A stretch of 64,000 nucleotides of DNA, from positions 1 to 64,000 of IMG/VR virus record IMGVR_UViG_3300044908_000045. The stretch is one strand, 5' to 3'. A program made the position numbers and the translations under genes. Position 1 is the stretch's first letter; each line of letters opens with the position of its first letter. Below the pieces are notes generated by a model that saw only the letters and a list, made by a program, of their open reading frames with translations, was not told where the DNA came from and did no database searches. The stretch comes from a virus. Positions 56,139 to 63,221 of this stretch are shown here, in pieces.

Positions 56139-56485
56139 GCGATATCGTTTCGATTGCCTTGATCTCGGCGTCATCAGCCATAGTGGCTCCAGCGCTGCTG
56201 TCGTATCTGAACGGGCGACAACTGAAGGCAAAGGAGATGCGTGACTACGCTCGTCAGGACCAAGTAAGCGAGCGCGTCGAGGCGCTGAGGATAGAGGCGG
56301 CGCGACACGCGCACGACACGGTTCAGGCGGTAGTTGCGATGTCGGAAAATATCGAAAAGATTGAGAAGGCCACCAATTCGATGATGGCGGAAGCCCAGCG
56401 GATCGCTCTGGAGAAAGCCAAAGCCGATGCCGAACGCGCACACGCTGCTGGAGTAATAGAGGGGACTGCCAAGAAAGGTGATTGA
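56135..56485 (+). CDS. one-TM coiled-coil protein (inner spanin-like)
   Basis: 116 aa, GTG start coupled. Hydrophobic N-terminal segment VSIALISASSAIVAPALLSY followed by about 85 residues of charged coiled coil (VSERVEALRIEAARHAHDTV, then ALEKAKADAERA). This layout fits an i-spanin or a small membrane scaffold; the lipoproteins at 51793 or 56751 could be outer partners. Confidence 0.65.
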   Translation: MSDIVSIALISASSAIVAPALLSYLNGRQLKAKEMRDYARQDQVSERVEALRIEAARHAHDTVQAVVAMSENIEKIEKATNSMMAEAQRIALEKAKADAERAHAAGVIEGTAKKGD

Positions 56486-56493
56486 TAGCAGCC

Positions 56494-56754
56494 ATGGACC
56501 CGAAACTCGTTGCCCTATACGGACAGATTGTCACGTCAATCCTGACGCTCATAGCCCTGTTCGGTTGCCTGATCGTTTCGTTCTTGCTGCGAGACAACCA
56601 ACTCGAACTGCTTGTCGTGGGGGCGGTGATTGCCATGGCGACAACGGTCGTGAACTACTGGCTTGGGTCCAGTAGCGGAAGTCAGAAGAAGGATGATATA
56701 ATGGCGGCGCAGGCCGCAGCAGGGTCTCGCGAAACAGGAAGACCATCACCATGA
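56494..56754 (+). CDS. two-TM holin-like protein
   Basis: 86 aa from the ATG at 56494. Two hydrophobic helices (ILTLIALFGCLIVSFLL; LELLVVGAVIAMATTVVNYW) and a charged tail after WLGSSSGSQKKDD, an ending typical of small phage holins. Its stop overlaps the start of the PG-binding lipoprotein. Confidence 0.78.
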   Translation: MDPKLVALYGQIVTSILTLIALFGCLIVSFLLRDNQLELLVVGAVIAMATTVVNYWLGSSSGSQKKDDIMAAQAAAGSRETGRPSP

Positions 56755-57089
56755 AGATGTATCCGTTACTCGCCTCCATCGCAGTCCTCGCTCTTGCGAC
56801 GGCGTGTTCCACGGCAGAGCCAGCACCTCCTCCGGCTGCAACATTCACGCCTCTGCCAGCGCCGATGCCGGCGCCACCCACTGCGGGCGAGATTCACCAC
56901 AGTGCATTCATGTTCGAGGTGCAGCATCGTCTGAAGGCGCTCGGCTACTATGAGGGACAGGTTGATGGTGCCAACGGACCGCTGACGCGCGCGGCAGTGA
57001 AGCATTTCCAGCGGGACAACCACCTAAATCCGACAGGCGTTGTTGACCAGCACACCGACTCAGCGCTGGGGCTCAGCTCAGGGAAGTGA
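56751..57089 (+). CDS. lipoprotein with peptidoglycan-binding domain
   Basis: 112 aa. Lipobox LATAC at residue 15-19 after a hydrophobic signal, Pro-rich linker (about 24-48), then FMFEVQHRLKALGYYEGQVD and GPLTRAAVKHFQRDNHL, the PG_binding_1 fold. It would anchor to a membrane and hold peptidoglycan. Likely part of the lysis cassette or a spanin-like link. Confidence 0.82.
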   Translation: MKMYPLLASIAVLALATACSTAEPAPPPAATFTPLPAPMPAPPTAGEIHHSAFMFEVQHRLKALGYYEGQVDGANGPLTRAAVKHFQRDNHLNPTGVVDQHTDSALGLSSGK

Positions 57090-57335
57090 GTGCGTCCGCC
57101 TTTCTCAATGAAGGCGCTGCGAGACGCGCATCGCCGCGTGGTTGCGGGGCGTGAGGGCTGGCGGGGTCGCCGCCGAACATCGAACCCCGTCTTCCCGTTC
57201 CGTCGCAATACGCCTGAACCCGAGCCTGAACCCCCGCCAACCAGAGACCTCGGCGGCATGGTGGGCTGCGCGATTCTGATCGTCGTCGGCGTGGGGCTTA
57301 TTGCCCTGATTGTCTGGGTACTGAGCCAGTATTGA
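57090..57335 (+). CDS. small basic protein with C-terminal membrane anchor
   Basis: 81 aa, GTG just after the previous stop with AGGGAAG upstream; an internal ATG at 57108 is possible. Arg-rich first half, Pro/Glu linker, then a 22-residue hydrophobic helix (MVGCAILIVVGVGLIALIVW). Confidence 0.65.
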   Translation: MRPPFSMKALRDAHRRVVAGREGWRGRRRTSNPVFPFRRNTPEPEPEPPPTRDLGGMVGCAILIVVGVGLIALIVWVLSQY

Positions 57336-57377
57336 TTGGGTTTGCATGCGCAGCAGCAATGTGGTAAGAGCGCCGCC

Positions 57378-57530
57378 ATGGATCTGATCTTAATCGTCAT
57401 TGTCATACTGCTGCTTTGCGGCGGTGGCTGGGGGTACAGCCGCTATGGTTACGGCGGAGGGATTGGTATCGGCGGGATTCTGCTGGTGTGCCTAGTTCTT
57501 TACCTTTTGTTTGGGCACGGCAGATTTTGA
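57378..57530 (+). CDS. small membrane protein, DUF3309-like
   Basis: 50 aa from the ATG at 57378. Two hydrophobic helices around GGGWGYSRYGYGGG, the signature of a tiny proteobacterial membrane family (DUF3309-like). Frequently found in alphaproteobacteria, supporting the host guess. Role unknown. Confidence 0.72.
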   Translation: MDLILIVIVILLLCGGGWGYSRYGYGGGIGIGGILLVCLVLYLLFGHGRF

Positions 57531-57545
57531 ATCTTTGAATAATTC

Positions 57546-57657
57546 GCCCCGGCCGTCAAGCGGGGCGTAGGATGGCTCCACTGGAGCCTCGGTGTGCAGT
57601 GCACCCTTCACTGCACCCTTGTTGACCACCGCAATGGTGTCCGAGGCTTGACGGGCC
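57546..57657 (+). other. hairpin-rich intergenic stretch
   Basis: Three hairpins in a row: GCCCC/GGGGC (57546-57566), GGCTCC-ACT-GGAGCC (57575-57589) and GCAGTG/CACTGC near 57597. The first ends the lysis block and could terminate transcription, though without a T-run. Confidence 0.45.
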
Positions 57658-58380
57658 TTGGCTCCGGTGGAGACTGTTTTGTCCTACGCTTTTTTAATCT
57701 GGACGAACCCCCGCACAGCGGGAACGACATTGTCTGCGGCACTGAAAGCGATTTCCGAACATCCTCCTGCTGAGGACGAGTGTTTTTGGTACCAACCCAA
57801 CGCTCGACAATTCTCATATATCTATGAGGACTGGTGCATTGACGGCGATCCGGCGGCACTCTACGAAGTGCTTAGTCGCCATGTGCTGATCAAGCACATT
57901 CCGGAGCCATTCGACGACAACTTCAATGCCGATCTGGCGCGGGCTGCCGAATATAATGGCTATCGGCATATCCACTTAGTGCGCTGCGATACGTTTGCGC
58001 GGCTGGTGAGTCGTGGCGTGGCCGAGCAACTCGACGAGTGGCACATCGATGTCAGATCGGCAAAGGTGAGCAAACTAAAGCCGCTTGACGTACCGCATCT
58101 GATCTCAGACTTGAGGCTTGATGCAGCACGCTGGGATGCAGTGCGACATCATCTCTCCTCAGTCCTGACCATCCGAACTGAGGACCTCGTCAGTCAGAAT
58201 TGCGAGCGGCGTCACGCGTGTTTTCGGCGCTTGCTGCGATTTTTAGAATTGCCGCCTGATGGGCTCGCGGCGCTGGACCAAGCATTCGCGCGCGGAGGTC
58301 ACAATACCCAAAGCGTGTGGCAACTAGTGCCGAATCTCGGTGAATTGCGCAACGCTCTGATATGGGAAGGCTCCGTATAA
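57658..58380 (+). CDS. sulfotransferase-like protein
   Basis: 240 aa; TTG start at 57658, with a GTG three codons later as alternative. FLIWTNPRTAGTTLSAALKA near residue 12-31 resembles the 5'-phosphosulfate-binding loop of PAPS sulfotransferases, and SVLTIRTEDLVSQN near residue 165 resembles the 3'-phosphate region. The body is helical. Acceptor unknown; with the adjacent glycosyltransferase it may modify a surface glycan. Stop overlaps the next start. Confidence 0.62.
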   Translation: MAPVETVLSYAFLIWTNPRTAGTTLSAALKAISEHPPAEDECFWYQPNARQFSYIYEDWCIDGDPAALYEVLSRHVLIKHIPEPFDDNFNADLARAAEYNGYRHIHLVRCDTFARLVSRGVAEQLDEWHIDVRSAKVSKLKPLDVPHLISDLRLDAARWDAVRHHLSSVLTIRTEDLVSQNCERRHACFRRLLRFLELPPDGLAALDQAFARGGHNTQSVWQLVPNLGELRNALIWEGSV

Positions 58381-59489
58381 TGGCGCGCACATCTGATTTT
58401 ACTCATGAACGGCGAATTGTTCGCCGGTCGCACGCAGTTGCGCCGACACCGGCTAGTGTTGTCGTGAGGCTGATTGTGCAGGCAACGGCACCGCCAGTCT
58501 CAGGCAGCGGCATGGGGCTTTCTATCACGTCACTGATGACCGCTATCGTGCTTCGCTCGGCGGGTATCGACTGTGAGGTGTGGACTGTATCCGATGGCGA
58601 GCAACTACAGCAAAAGCTCCAGTCCTATGTCTATCAGACCGAGCGTCCGATAACTCATGTCGTCATCAACACGCCGGAGTTTATCGGCCCGCTTACTTAT
58701 GGCACACTGTCTGCCGCATGGCCGAACATAAATTTCGTCATGCTCAATCACACTGGGCTCGCGTACCTATCAATCGACCACGACGGGTGGCGCAACATCC
58801 GCTGGGATTTGCGGCTTCAGCGGTCAACCGACAACATCTTCGTAGCAGGAAACAACCCTCGCTTTGCTGCCAGCATACTAGCGCAGGACGGGGTTGCGGC
58901 ATTGTGGCTGCCGAACCTCTACGACACCTCGACGTTTCGGAAGCTCCGCGCTCCCCGTCCTTCCTACTCACCGTTGCGGATCGGCTCTTTTGCCGAGGGC
59001 CGCCCTTGGAAAAATCAGTTGGTTGCGGCACAGGCAGCATTGGCAATTGCCAGAACCCTCGATGCGGATCTGGAACTATATGTGAATCAAGATCTCTGGG
59101 CCGAGACCAAGGCGCTTTCGGAGGCGCGGAGACAGCTTTTCTATGGGCGCCCACGGGCTAAGTTGATAACGGTACCTTGGACGGACTGGGCCAACTTTGT
59201 CGATACCGTTGAGGCGATGGATCTGCTCCTCTACGCATCGTTCGATGAGGCGTTCGGCATGGTTCCAGCTGACGGGATCGCGGTCGGCGTGCCCAGCGTC
59301 ACCAGCGGTGCGCTGGAGTGGACGCCGCACACTTGGCAGGCCCCTAATGTGTGGGACCCGGCGAGCCTGACAACCGTTGGGCTGGCGCTGCTGAACGGCC
59401 GCCTCGGTGCGGTCCAAGCTGGTCAATCCGCGCTAGAGGACTACGTCGCGATGGGTACGAAGCGCTGGATCGACTATTTGACCGCCTAA
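58380..59489 (+). CDS. GT-B (family 4-like) glycosyltransferase
   Basis: 369 aa, TAATG overlap with the previous gene. N-terminal Rossmann half; VAGNNPRFAASI and LWLPNLYDTSTFRKL start the C-terminal half, and DEAFGMVPADGIAVGVPSVT near residue 305 is the E-x7-E motif of retaining GT4 enzymes. Adds a sugar from an NDP donor to an unknown acceptor. Phage glycosyltransferases commonly modify host O-antigen, DNA or virion proteins. Confidence 0.82.
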   Translation: MARTSDFTHERRIVRRSHAVAPTPASVVVRLIVQATAPPVSGSGMGLSITSLMTAIVLRSAGIDCEVWTVSDGEQLQQKLQSYVYQTERPITHVVINTPEFIGPLTYGTLSAAWPNINFVMLNHTGLAYLSIDHDGWRNIRWDLRLQRSTDNIFVAGNNPRFAASILAQDGVAALWLPNLYDTSTFRKLRAPRPSYSPLRIGSFAEGRPWKNQLVAAQAALAIARTLDADLELYVNQDLWAETKALSEARRQLFYGRPRAKLITVPWTDWANFVDTVEAMDLLLYASFDEAFGMVPADGIAVGVPSVTSGALEWTPHTWQAPNVWDPASLTTVGLALLNGRLGAVQAGQSALEDYVAMGTKRWIDYLTA

Positions 59490-59503
59490 AAAGGAAGACG
59501 ACG

Positions 59504-60595
59504 ATGCCGATCCAGATGCGCAATCACTTGGCGCTGCACTCAAATTTCAAGAGGATACTAGCGCCAGCAGGGTTAGCGGATTCCCAACCCTTTGCCTGGA
59601 AAGTTCCCGACCTCTGCAAAGCCTATGGCTGGCCGACGAACATCGCTGGGGCTGGGGAGATTGCGATTGTCGAGCTTGGCGGAGGATATCTGTCGTCCGA
59701 TACCGACAAGTTCTGCCAGACCTACGGGATGCCGGTTCCAACCATCACGGATATTTCGGTGGATGGCACGGTAAATAGCCCAGGCATCTCCGATGCTGAC
59801 GGCGAGGTCGCGCTCGACATCCAAGTATCGCTGACGGCGTATTCATCTGCTACTGGCAAGCCAGCCAACATTTTTATGTACTGGTCACAGGACATTGCCT
59901 CTGCGGTGACGAAGGCTGCTGACGATGGCCGTGATGTCTGCTCGATAAGTTGGGGGGCGGACGAAAGCGCATGGGGAGACGCAGCACTGGTACAGATGGA
60001 GGCGGCACTGCTCTACGCGACATCTAAGGGGATGGTCGTTCTGGTCGCGAGCGGCGACAACGACGCAGATGACGGCGGGGGCATGACAGGTGTGGACGCG
60101 CCAGCGTCGTGTCCGCACGCTATTGCCTGTGGGGGAACCAATAAATTTCCGAACCAAGTCGAGAGGGTGTGGAACGACAACCCCGGTAACGTAGCCGGCG
60201 AGGGAACTGGGGGCGGGTTTTCGGCTTATTTCCCGGTTCAGGCGTGGCAATTGGGTCGCGCGCAGACGCCCCCCAAGGGGCTGGGCCGCATGGTCTCGGA
60301 TGTGGCGGCGGTTGCCGATCCCGCGACGGGTTATCTCGTTGTCATTGCTGGGCAGGTTGAGATCATCGGCGGGACGAGCGCGGTGGCACCCCTGTATGCG
60401 GGGCTGATCGCTTCCTGTGGGCGCAAGCTCGGCTGGATCACGCCAACGCTGTGGCAGAACCCGAGTTGCTTCGTCAAGGTGCCAGAGGGGAACAACGGAG
60501 TTTATGGCGGACTGGTGTGCTGTGGTCTCGGTCGACCGCGCGCGAGGATGCTCGCAACAGTGCTGGCGGAGGGGCGTCCCGTCATAGCAGTTTAG
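59504..60595 (+). CDS. S53 family (sedolisin/kumamolisin-like) serine peptidase without propeptide
   Basis: 363 aa, ATG after AAGGAAGACGACG. E101 and D105 in ADGEVALDIQ and S292 in GGTSAVAPLYAG make the Ser-Glu-Asp triad of sedolisins; CSISWG (145-151) and SGDNDADDGG (183-192) are further family marks. The usual 150-200 residue propeptide and secretion signal are absent and the C-terminal calcium site is short (CCGLGRP only). An acidic-pH peptidase in a phage is unusual. It may process virion proteins or act on host proteins. Confidence 0.85.
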   Translation: MPIQMRNHLALHSNFKRILAPAGLADSQPFAWKVPDLCKAYGWPTNIAGAGEIAIVELGGGYLSSDTDKFCQTYGMPVPTITDISVDGTVNSPGISDADGEVALDIQVSLTAYSSATGKPANIFMYWSQDIASAVTKAADDGRDVCSISWGADESAWGDAALVQMEAALLYATSKGMVVLVASGDNDADDGGGMTGVDAPASCPHAIACGGTNKFPNQVERVWNDNPGNVAGEGTGGGFSAYFPVQAWQLGRAQTPPKGLGRMVSDVAAVADPATGYLVVIAGQVEIIGGTSAVAPLYAGLIASCGRKLGWITPTLWQNPSCFVKVPEGNNGVYGGLVCCGLGRPRARMLATVLAEGRPVIAV

Positions 60596-60905
60596 GTTCT
60601 GGCTGGCGCTCTGGTGCCGGCAAGCCTTGGCGGACACCATCTGCGATGTCCTTCGCGAGATCGGCCGCAAATTGCTGGGCTGTGATGTAGACCAGCGGTG
60701 GGCCAGATGTCGCTAGCCGAGCCGCAGCATCAGCGATCCCGGCGCACCGCTCCCGCTCCTCGGCGACTGCGGCCAAGATCGCCTCAGAGAATTCCTGCTG
60801 TTGGAACGGCCCCATCTCCTCGCGCGGATAGCCGTGTTTAATCGCGCCAGCCGCAGCCTCCCTCTGCGCCTGATTTACGCGGCGCAGTGCTTCTGACTTC
60901 GTCAT
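60582..60905 (-). CDS. small helical phage protein
   Basis: 107 aa; stop overlaps the peptidase gene (convergent). Contains AILAAVAEERERCAGIADAA, a stretch shared with the next upstream gene (AIQAAVAEERERCEMVARRY), so the two are related. Such ERERC proteins are common in phage accessory regions. Confidence 0.75.
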   Translation of the reverse strand: MTKSEALRRVNQAQREAAAGAIKHGYPREEMGPFQQQEFSEAILAAVAEERERCAGIADAAARLATSGPPLVYITAQQFAADLAKDIADGVRQGLPAPERQPEPKLL

Positions 60906-61222
60906 GGCACCTTCTCTGGCTTCGGCTGGAGATCGGGAACCTTGCCAGAAATTATGTCGGCGATGTTTTGTGCCGTATTATAGCTAACGGCCAAATTGGC
61001 GTGGCCCCAACTCTCGGGGTTATAACGACGAGCCACCATCTCGCACCGTTCGCGCTCTTCGGCGACTGCTGCCTGGATAGCCTCTGCGATCGTGTCGGCG
61101 AACATGCCGCGTTCGGCGACTGTGCTGTGGTCCCATGTCGTGTATTTCAGTTCAGCGGAACACTTCGCCTGGTAGCGCTCCACGGCCGCATTAAACGCCG
61201 CATCGGCTTCCTTACGCGTCAT
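60902..61222 (-). CDS. small helical phage protein, paralogue
   Basis: 106 aa from the ATG at 61222; an upstream frame lacks a start site. KEADAAFNAAVERYQAKCSA and the shared AIQAAVAEERERC helix. Coupled by ATGA to the gene at 60905 and to its upstream neighbour. Role unknown. Confidence 0.75.
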   Translation of the reverse strand: MTRKEADAAFNAAVERYQAKCSAELKYTTWDHSTVAERGMFADTIAEAIQAAVAEERERCEMVARRYNPESWGHANLAVSYNTAQNIADIISGKVPDLQPKPEKVP

Positions 61223-61638
61223 GGCGCATCCTCTTCTAACGGGTCCGGCACCTTGTCGGCGTGTTTCCATCGCAGTCGCGCCGCGATCTCACGAAAGTGC
61301 TGGACAGCGTTCGTGCCACCCTCGTACTCGGCATGATCGACGTGCATGCGGATTCGATCGATGACCGCGTGCGCAGCATCGTAGAGTTCGAGAAAGTCGG
61401 CGACCGGCACGGTGCCCTTCACGGCGCATTCCTCCGGCTCCGGCTGGCGGTCGGGCTCATCTTTGAACCAGCAGAACCGCTCTCGGGGCCAGTGAATATA
61501 TCGGTGGGTACCTGTTGCTTCATCTGTGTATTGCGACACGACCAACACTGAATTGCCGGCCGTCCAGAAGACCGTCTTAACGCGCTCATAGACGACCTGA
61601 ACGGTGCTATCGTCGCGATAAATTGTCAGCGTTCTCAT
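61219..61638 (-). CDS. phage protein, unknown
   Basis: 139 aa. N-terminal beta hairpins (MRTLTIYRDDSTVQVVYERV, VVSQYTDEATGTHRYIHW), a Pro/Glu linker and a C-terminal helical half with HFREIAARLRWKHADKV. ATGA coupling on both sides. No family recognised. Confidence 0.75.
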   Translation of the reverse strand: MRTLTIYRDDSTVQVVYERVKTVFWTAGNSVLVVSQYTDEATGTHRYIHWPRERFCWFKDEPDRQPEPEECAVKGTVPVADFLELYDAAHAVIDRIRMHVDHAEYEGGTNAVQHFREIAARLRWKHADKVPDPLEEDAP

Positions 61639-61846
61639 GGCGTATCCTCCGGCTCCGGTTGCGCGTCACGCTCAATGCTGTCGAGGCGCGCCCGGACTTC
61701 TTCAGTGACCGGCGAACCACATAGAGCGGCACTGGCGTCTCCAATCCTGGCCCAACTTCACGGTCAAGGCTGTCACCAGCCCACTCGGAACAATTTTTGG
61801 CGATGTAGGCGCAGCGGCGAGCAAAAAGTCGGTAGGTCAGGCTCAT
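61635..61846 (-). pseudogene. small gene with apparent frameshift
   Basis: From the ATG at 61846 the frame reads MSLTYRLFARRCAYIAKNCS and continues past the next gene's start to 61607. A second frame from about 61765 reads ARIGDASAALCGSPVTEEVR then ends PEPEDTP with a TGA at 61635-61637 that overlaps the next ATG, exactly like every neighbour. The two frames together look like one gene broken by a single-base change, or read by a frameshift. Confidence 0.5.
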
Positions 61847-62037
61847 GACTTGTCATCCGGGTCTGGCCGCCCGCCGCCTTCGGATATCCCAGAGCCGGCG
61901 GTATCGCAGCACGACGCAATCCCGCTGCCCTGGCATTCGGGGCACGGGAGTTCCTGCGTCACAATGAACGAGCCGTCTTCCGACTTGACCCGCACGACAG
62001 GGAACTTGCCTCGACCGAAGCAAAGAGGACAGATCAC
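61843..62037 (-). CDS. mini DnaJ-type zinc-finger protein
   Basis: 64 aa, GTG start. CPLCFGRGKF near residue 3 and CPECQGSG near residue 32 are two CxxCxGxG repeats, plus CC near 43. Same design as the gene at 1135. Coupled to both neighbours. Confidence 0.75.
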   Translation of the reverse strand: MICPLCFGRGKFPVVRVKSEDGSFIVTQELPCPECQGSGIASCCDTAGSGISEGGGRPDPDDKS

Positions 62038-62300
62038 GGCTGCTTCTTCCGCGCGATCTCGGCGTCGTTAAGGTAATCTACTTCGGCCGAGGTCATGTTG
62101 ACGCGTCTTAGAATCCATTCCGCCTCCCTCATGTTCCGATACCGCGCCGCGTCGCGCATCATGGCGGCGGCGCATTTCATATGAAACGGGCGCGCGGATT
62201 GCTCTGCCGGCAGCATCGTTGGCCATTGACCGGGGTCACCCGCGAGGCTGTTGCAAAACTCTCCGCAGGCGTAACAAGGCTCATTGTGCCCTTCAGCCAT
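62034..62300 (-). CDS. small Cys-containing phage protein
   Basis: 88 aa. PCYACGEFCNSL and a later HMKC could hold a metal; C-terminal helix RYRNMREAEWILRRVN. No family recognised; part of the leftward accessory operon. Confidence 0.72.
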   Translation of the reverse strand: MAEGHNEPCYACGEFCNSLAGDPGQWPTMLPAEQSARPFHMKCAAAMMRDAARYRNMREAEWILRRVNMTSAEVDYLNDAEIARKKQP

Positions 62301-62628
62301 TGGGCTTCTCCCGCGCGATCTCGGCGTCGATCGCTTGCCTTATTTCTTTTGGACTCTCGCCGCGCAGACCTATCCGCTGATGCTCAATGAGCCAATTCAA
62401 CCGCGCCGCGTCGCGCAGCAGGTCGTCGATGCGCGCGACTATGCGCCAGCTAGGCGGGAACCATCGATCCAGCCGCCCAGGCAGACACCAATATCCCTCC
62501 TCTTGGAGCCGGAGCGGGAATTCATTGTCGCTGTCGGCTGAGCGTATCCAATACCACCCCGACTCCGGGTTCGCGTCGTCATCCATCGGTTTTGGCGGGG
62601 TGCGCCAACGCTCGCCATCTTCAGTCAT
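62293..62628 (-). CDS. phage protein, unknown
   Basis: 111 aa. Trp/Tyr-rich beta start (ESGWYWIRSADSDNEFPLRL, GYWCLPGRLDRWFPPSW) followed by a helical DDLLRDAARLNWLIEH segment. Overlaps the next gene by eight bases. Confidence 0.72.
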   Translation of the reverse strand: MTEDGERWRTPPKPMDDDANPESGWYWIRSADSDNEFPLRLQEEGYWCLPGRLDRWFPPSWRIVARIDDLLRDAARLNWLIEHQRIGLRGESPKEIRQAIDAEIAREKPNG

Positions 62629-62851
62629 TTACGGACCTTCTCCCGATATCCACACTTCCTTTATCGGCGATAGGCGGAATCTGGTGGTGCATGACGACGC
62701 CGATGATGGCGCATGCCGATGCGCAAAGCAGCGAAAACGGCACAAGGACGTTTAGCCCTACCAAGTAGTCGAAGACGGCGAACGCCACGGAGCCGACAGC
62801 GCACACCGCCATGAGATCGCGGTCGCGCCGGGGATTCTTCGATTTGAACAT
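62621..62851 (-). CDS. two-TM small membrane protein
   Basis: 76 aa from the ATG at 62851. Basic start (FKSKNPRRDRDL) then two hydrophobic helices (MAVCAVGSVAFAVFDYLVG; VLVPFSLLCASACAIIGVVM). Membrane protein of unknown role. Confidence 0.72.
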   Translation of the reverse strand: MFKSKNPRRDRDLMAVCAVGSVAFAVFDYLVGLNVLVPFSLLCASACAIIGVVMHHQIPPIADKGSVDIGRRSVND

Positions 62852-62852
62852 C

Positions 62853-63221
62853 TCACTCGTCCTCCTGGGTTTTGAGAGCATCACGCATCGCTTGGTCTGG
62901 GCTGCGGGCGACAAAGGCGGCGGCGATGGCGAACAGATCAATGTGGTACAGGCGCTCGAATGCGGGCTGGCCCACCTCATGTTGTTGGGTGTGGTGAGCT
63001 ACGCAGAGGGCAATTGAATCCCAGTCGGCTGGCTTTATTCCAGTTCCAGAGTTTGCGGCACTCCGCACATGCGCGACCTGTATGGGCAGGCCCGGACAAT
63101 TTGGCACGCAGCACTGGTGCGCCCGCACAAATTTCCTATGCCGAGGCCATTCGCGCGCGACTGCGCGCTCGATGCCTGATCGCGGGCGCACCCGCCTGGG
63201 CGGGAGCCGAGTGTAACTCAC
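62853..63221 (-). CDS. DUF968-type nuclease
   Basis: 122 aa, GTG at 63221 coupled to the RecT-like stop (GTGA). CCVPNCPGLPIQVAHVRSA, GTGIKPADWDSIALC and AHHTQQHEVG match the HNH-like DUF968 family, regarded as a structure-specific nuclease replacing RusA-type resolvases in phages. Cys and His ligands are present. Its position beside a RecT-like gene supports recombination. Confidence 0.82.
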   Translation of the reverse strand: MSYTRLPPRRVRPRSGIERAVAREWPRHRKFVRAHQCCVPNCPGLPIQVAHVRSAANSGTGIKPADWDSIALCVAHHTQQHEVGQPAFERLYHIDLFAIAAAFVARSPDQAMRDALKTQEDE

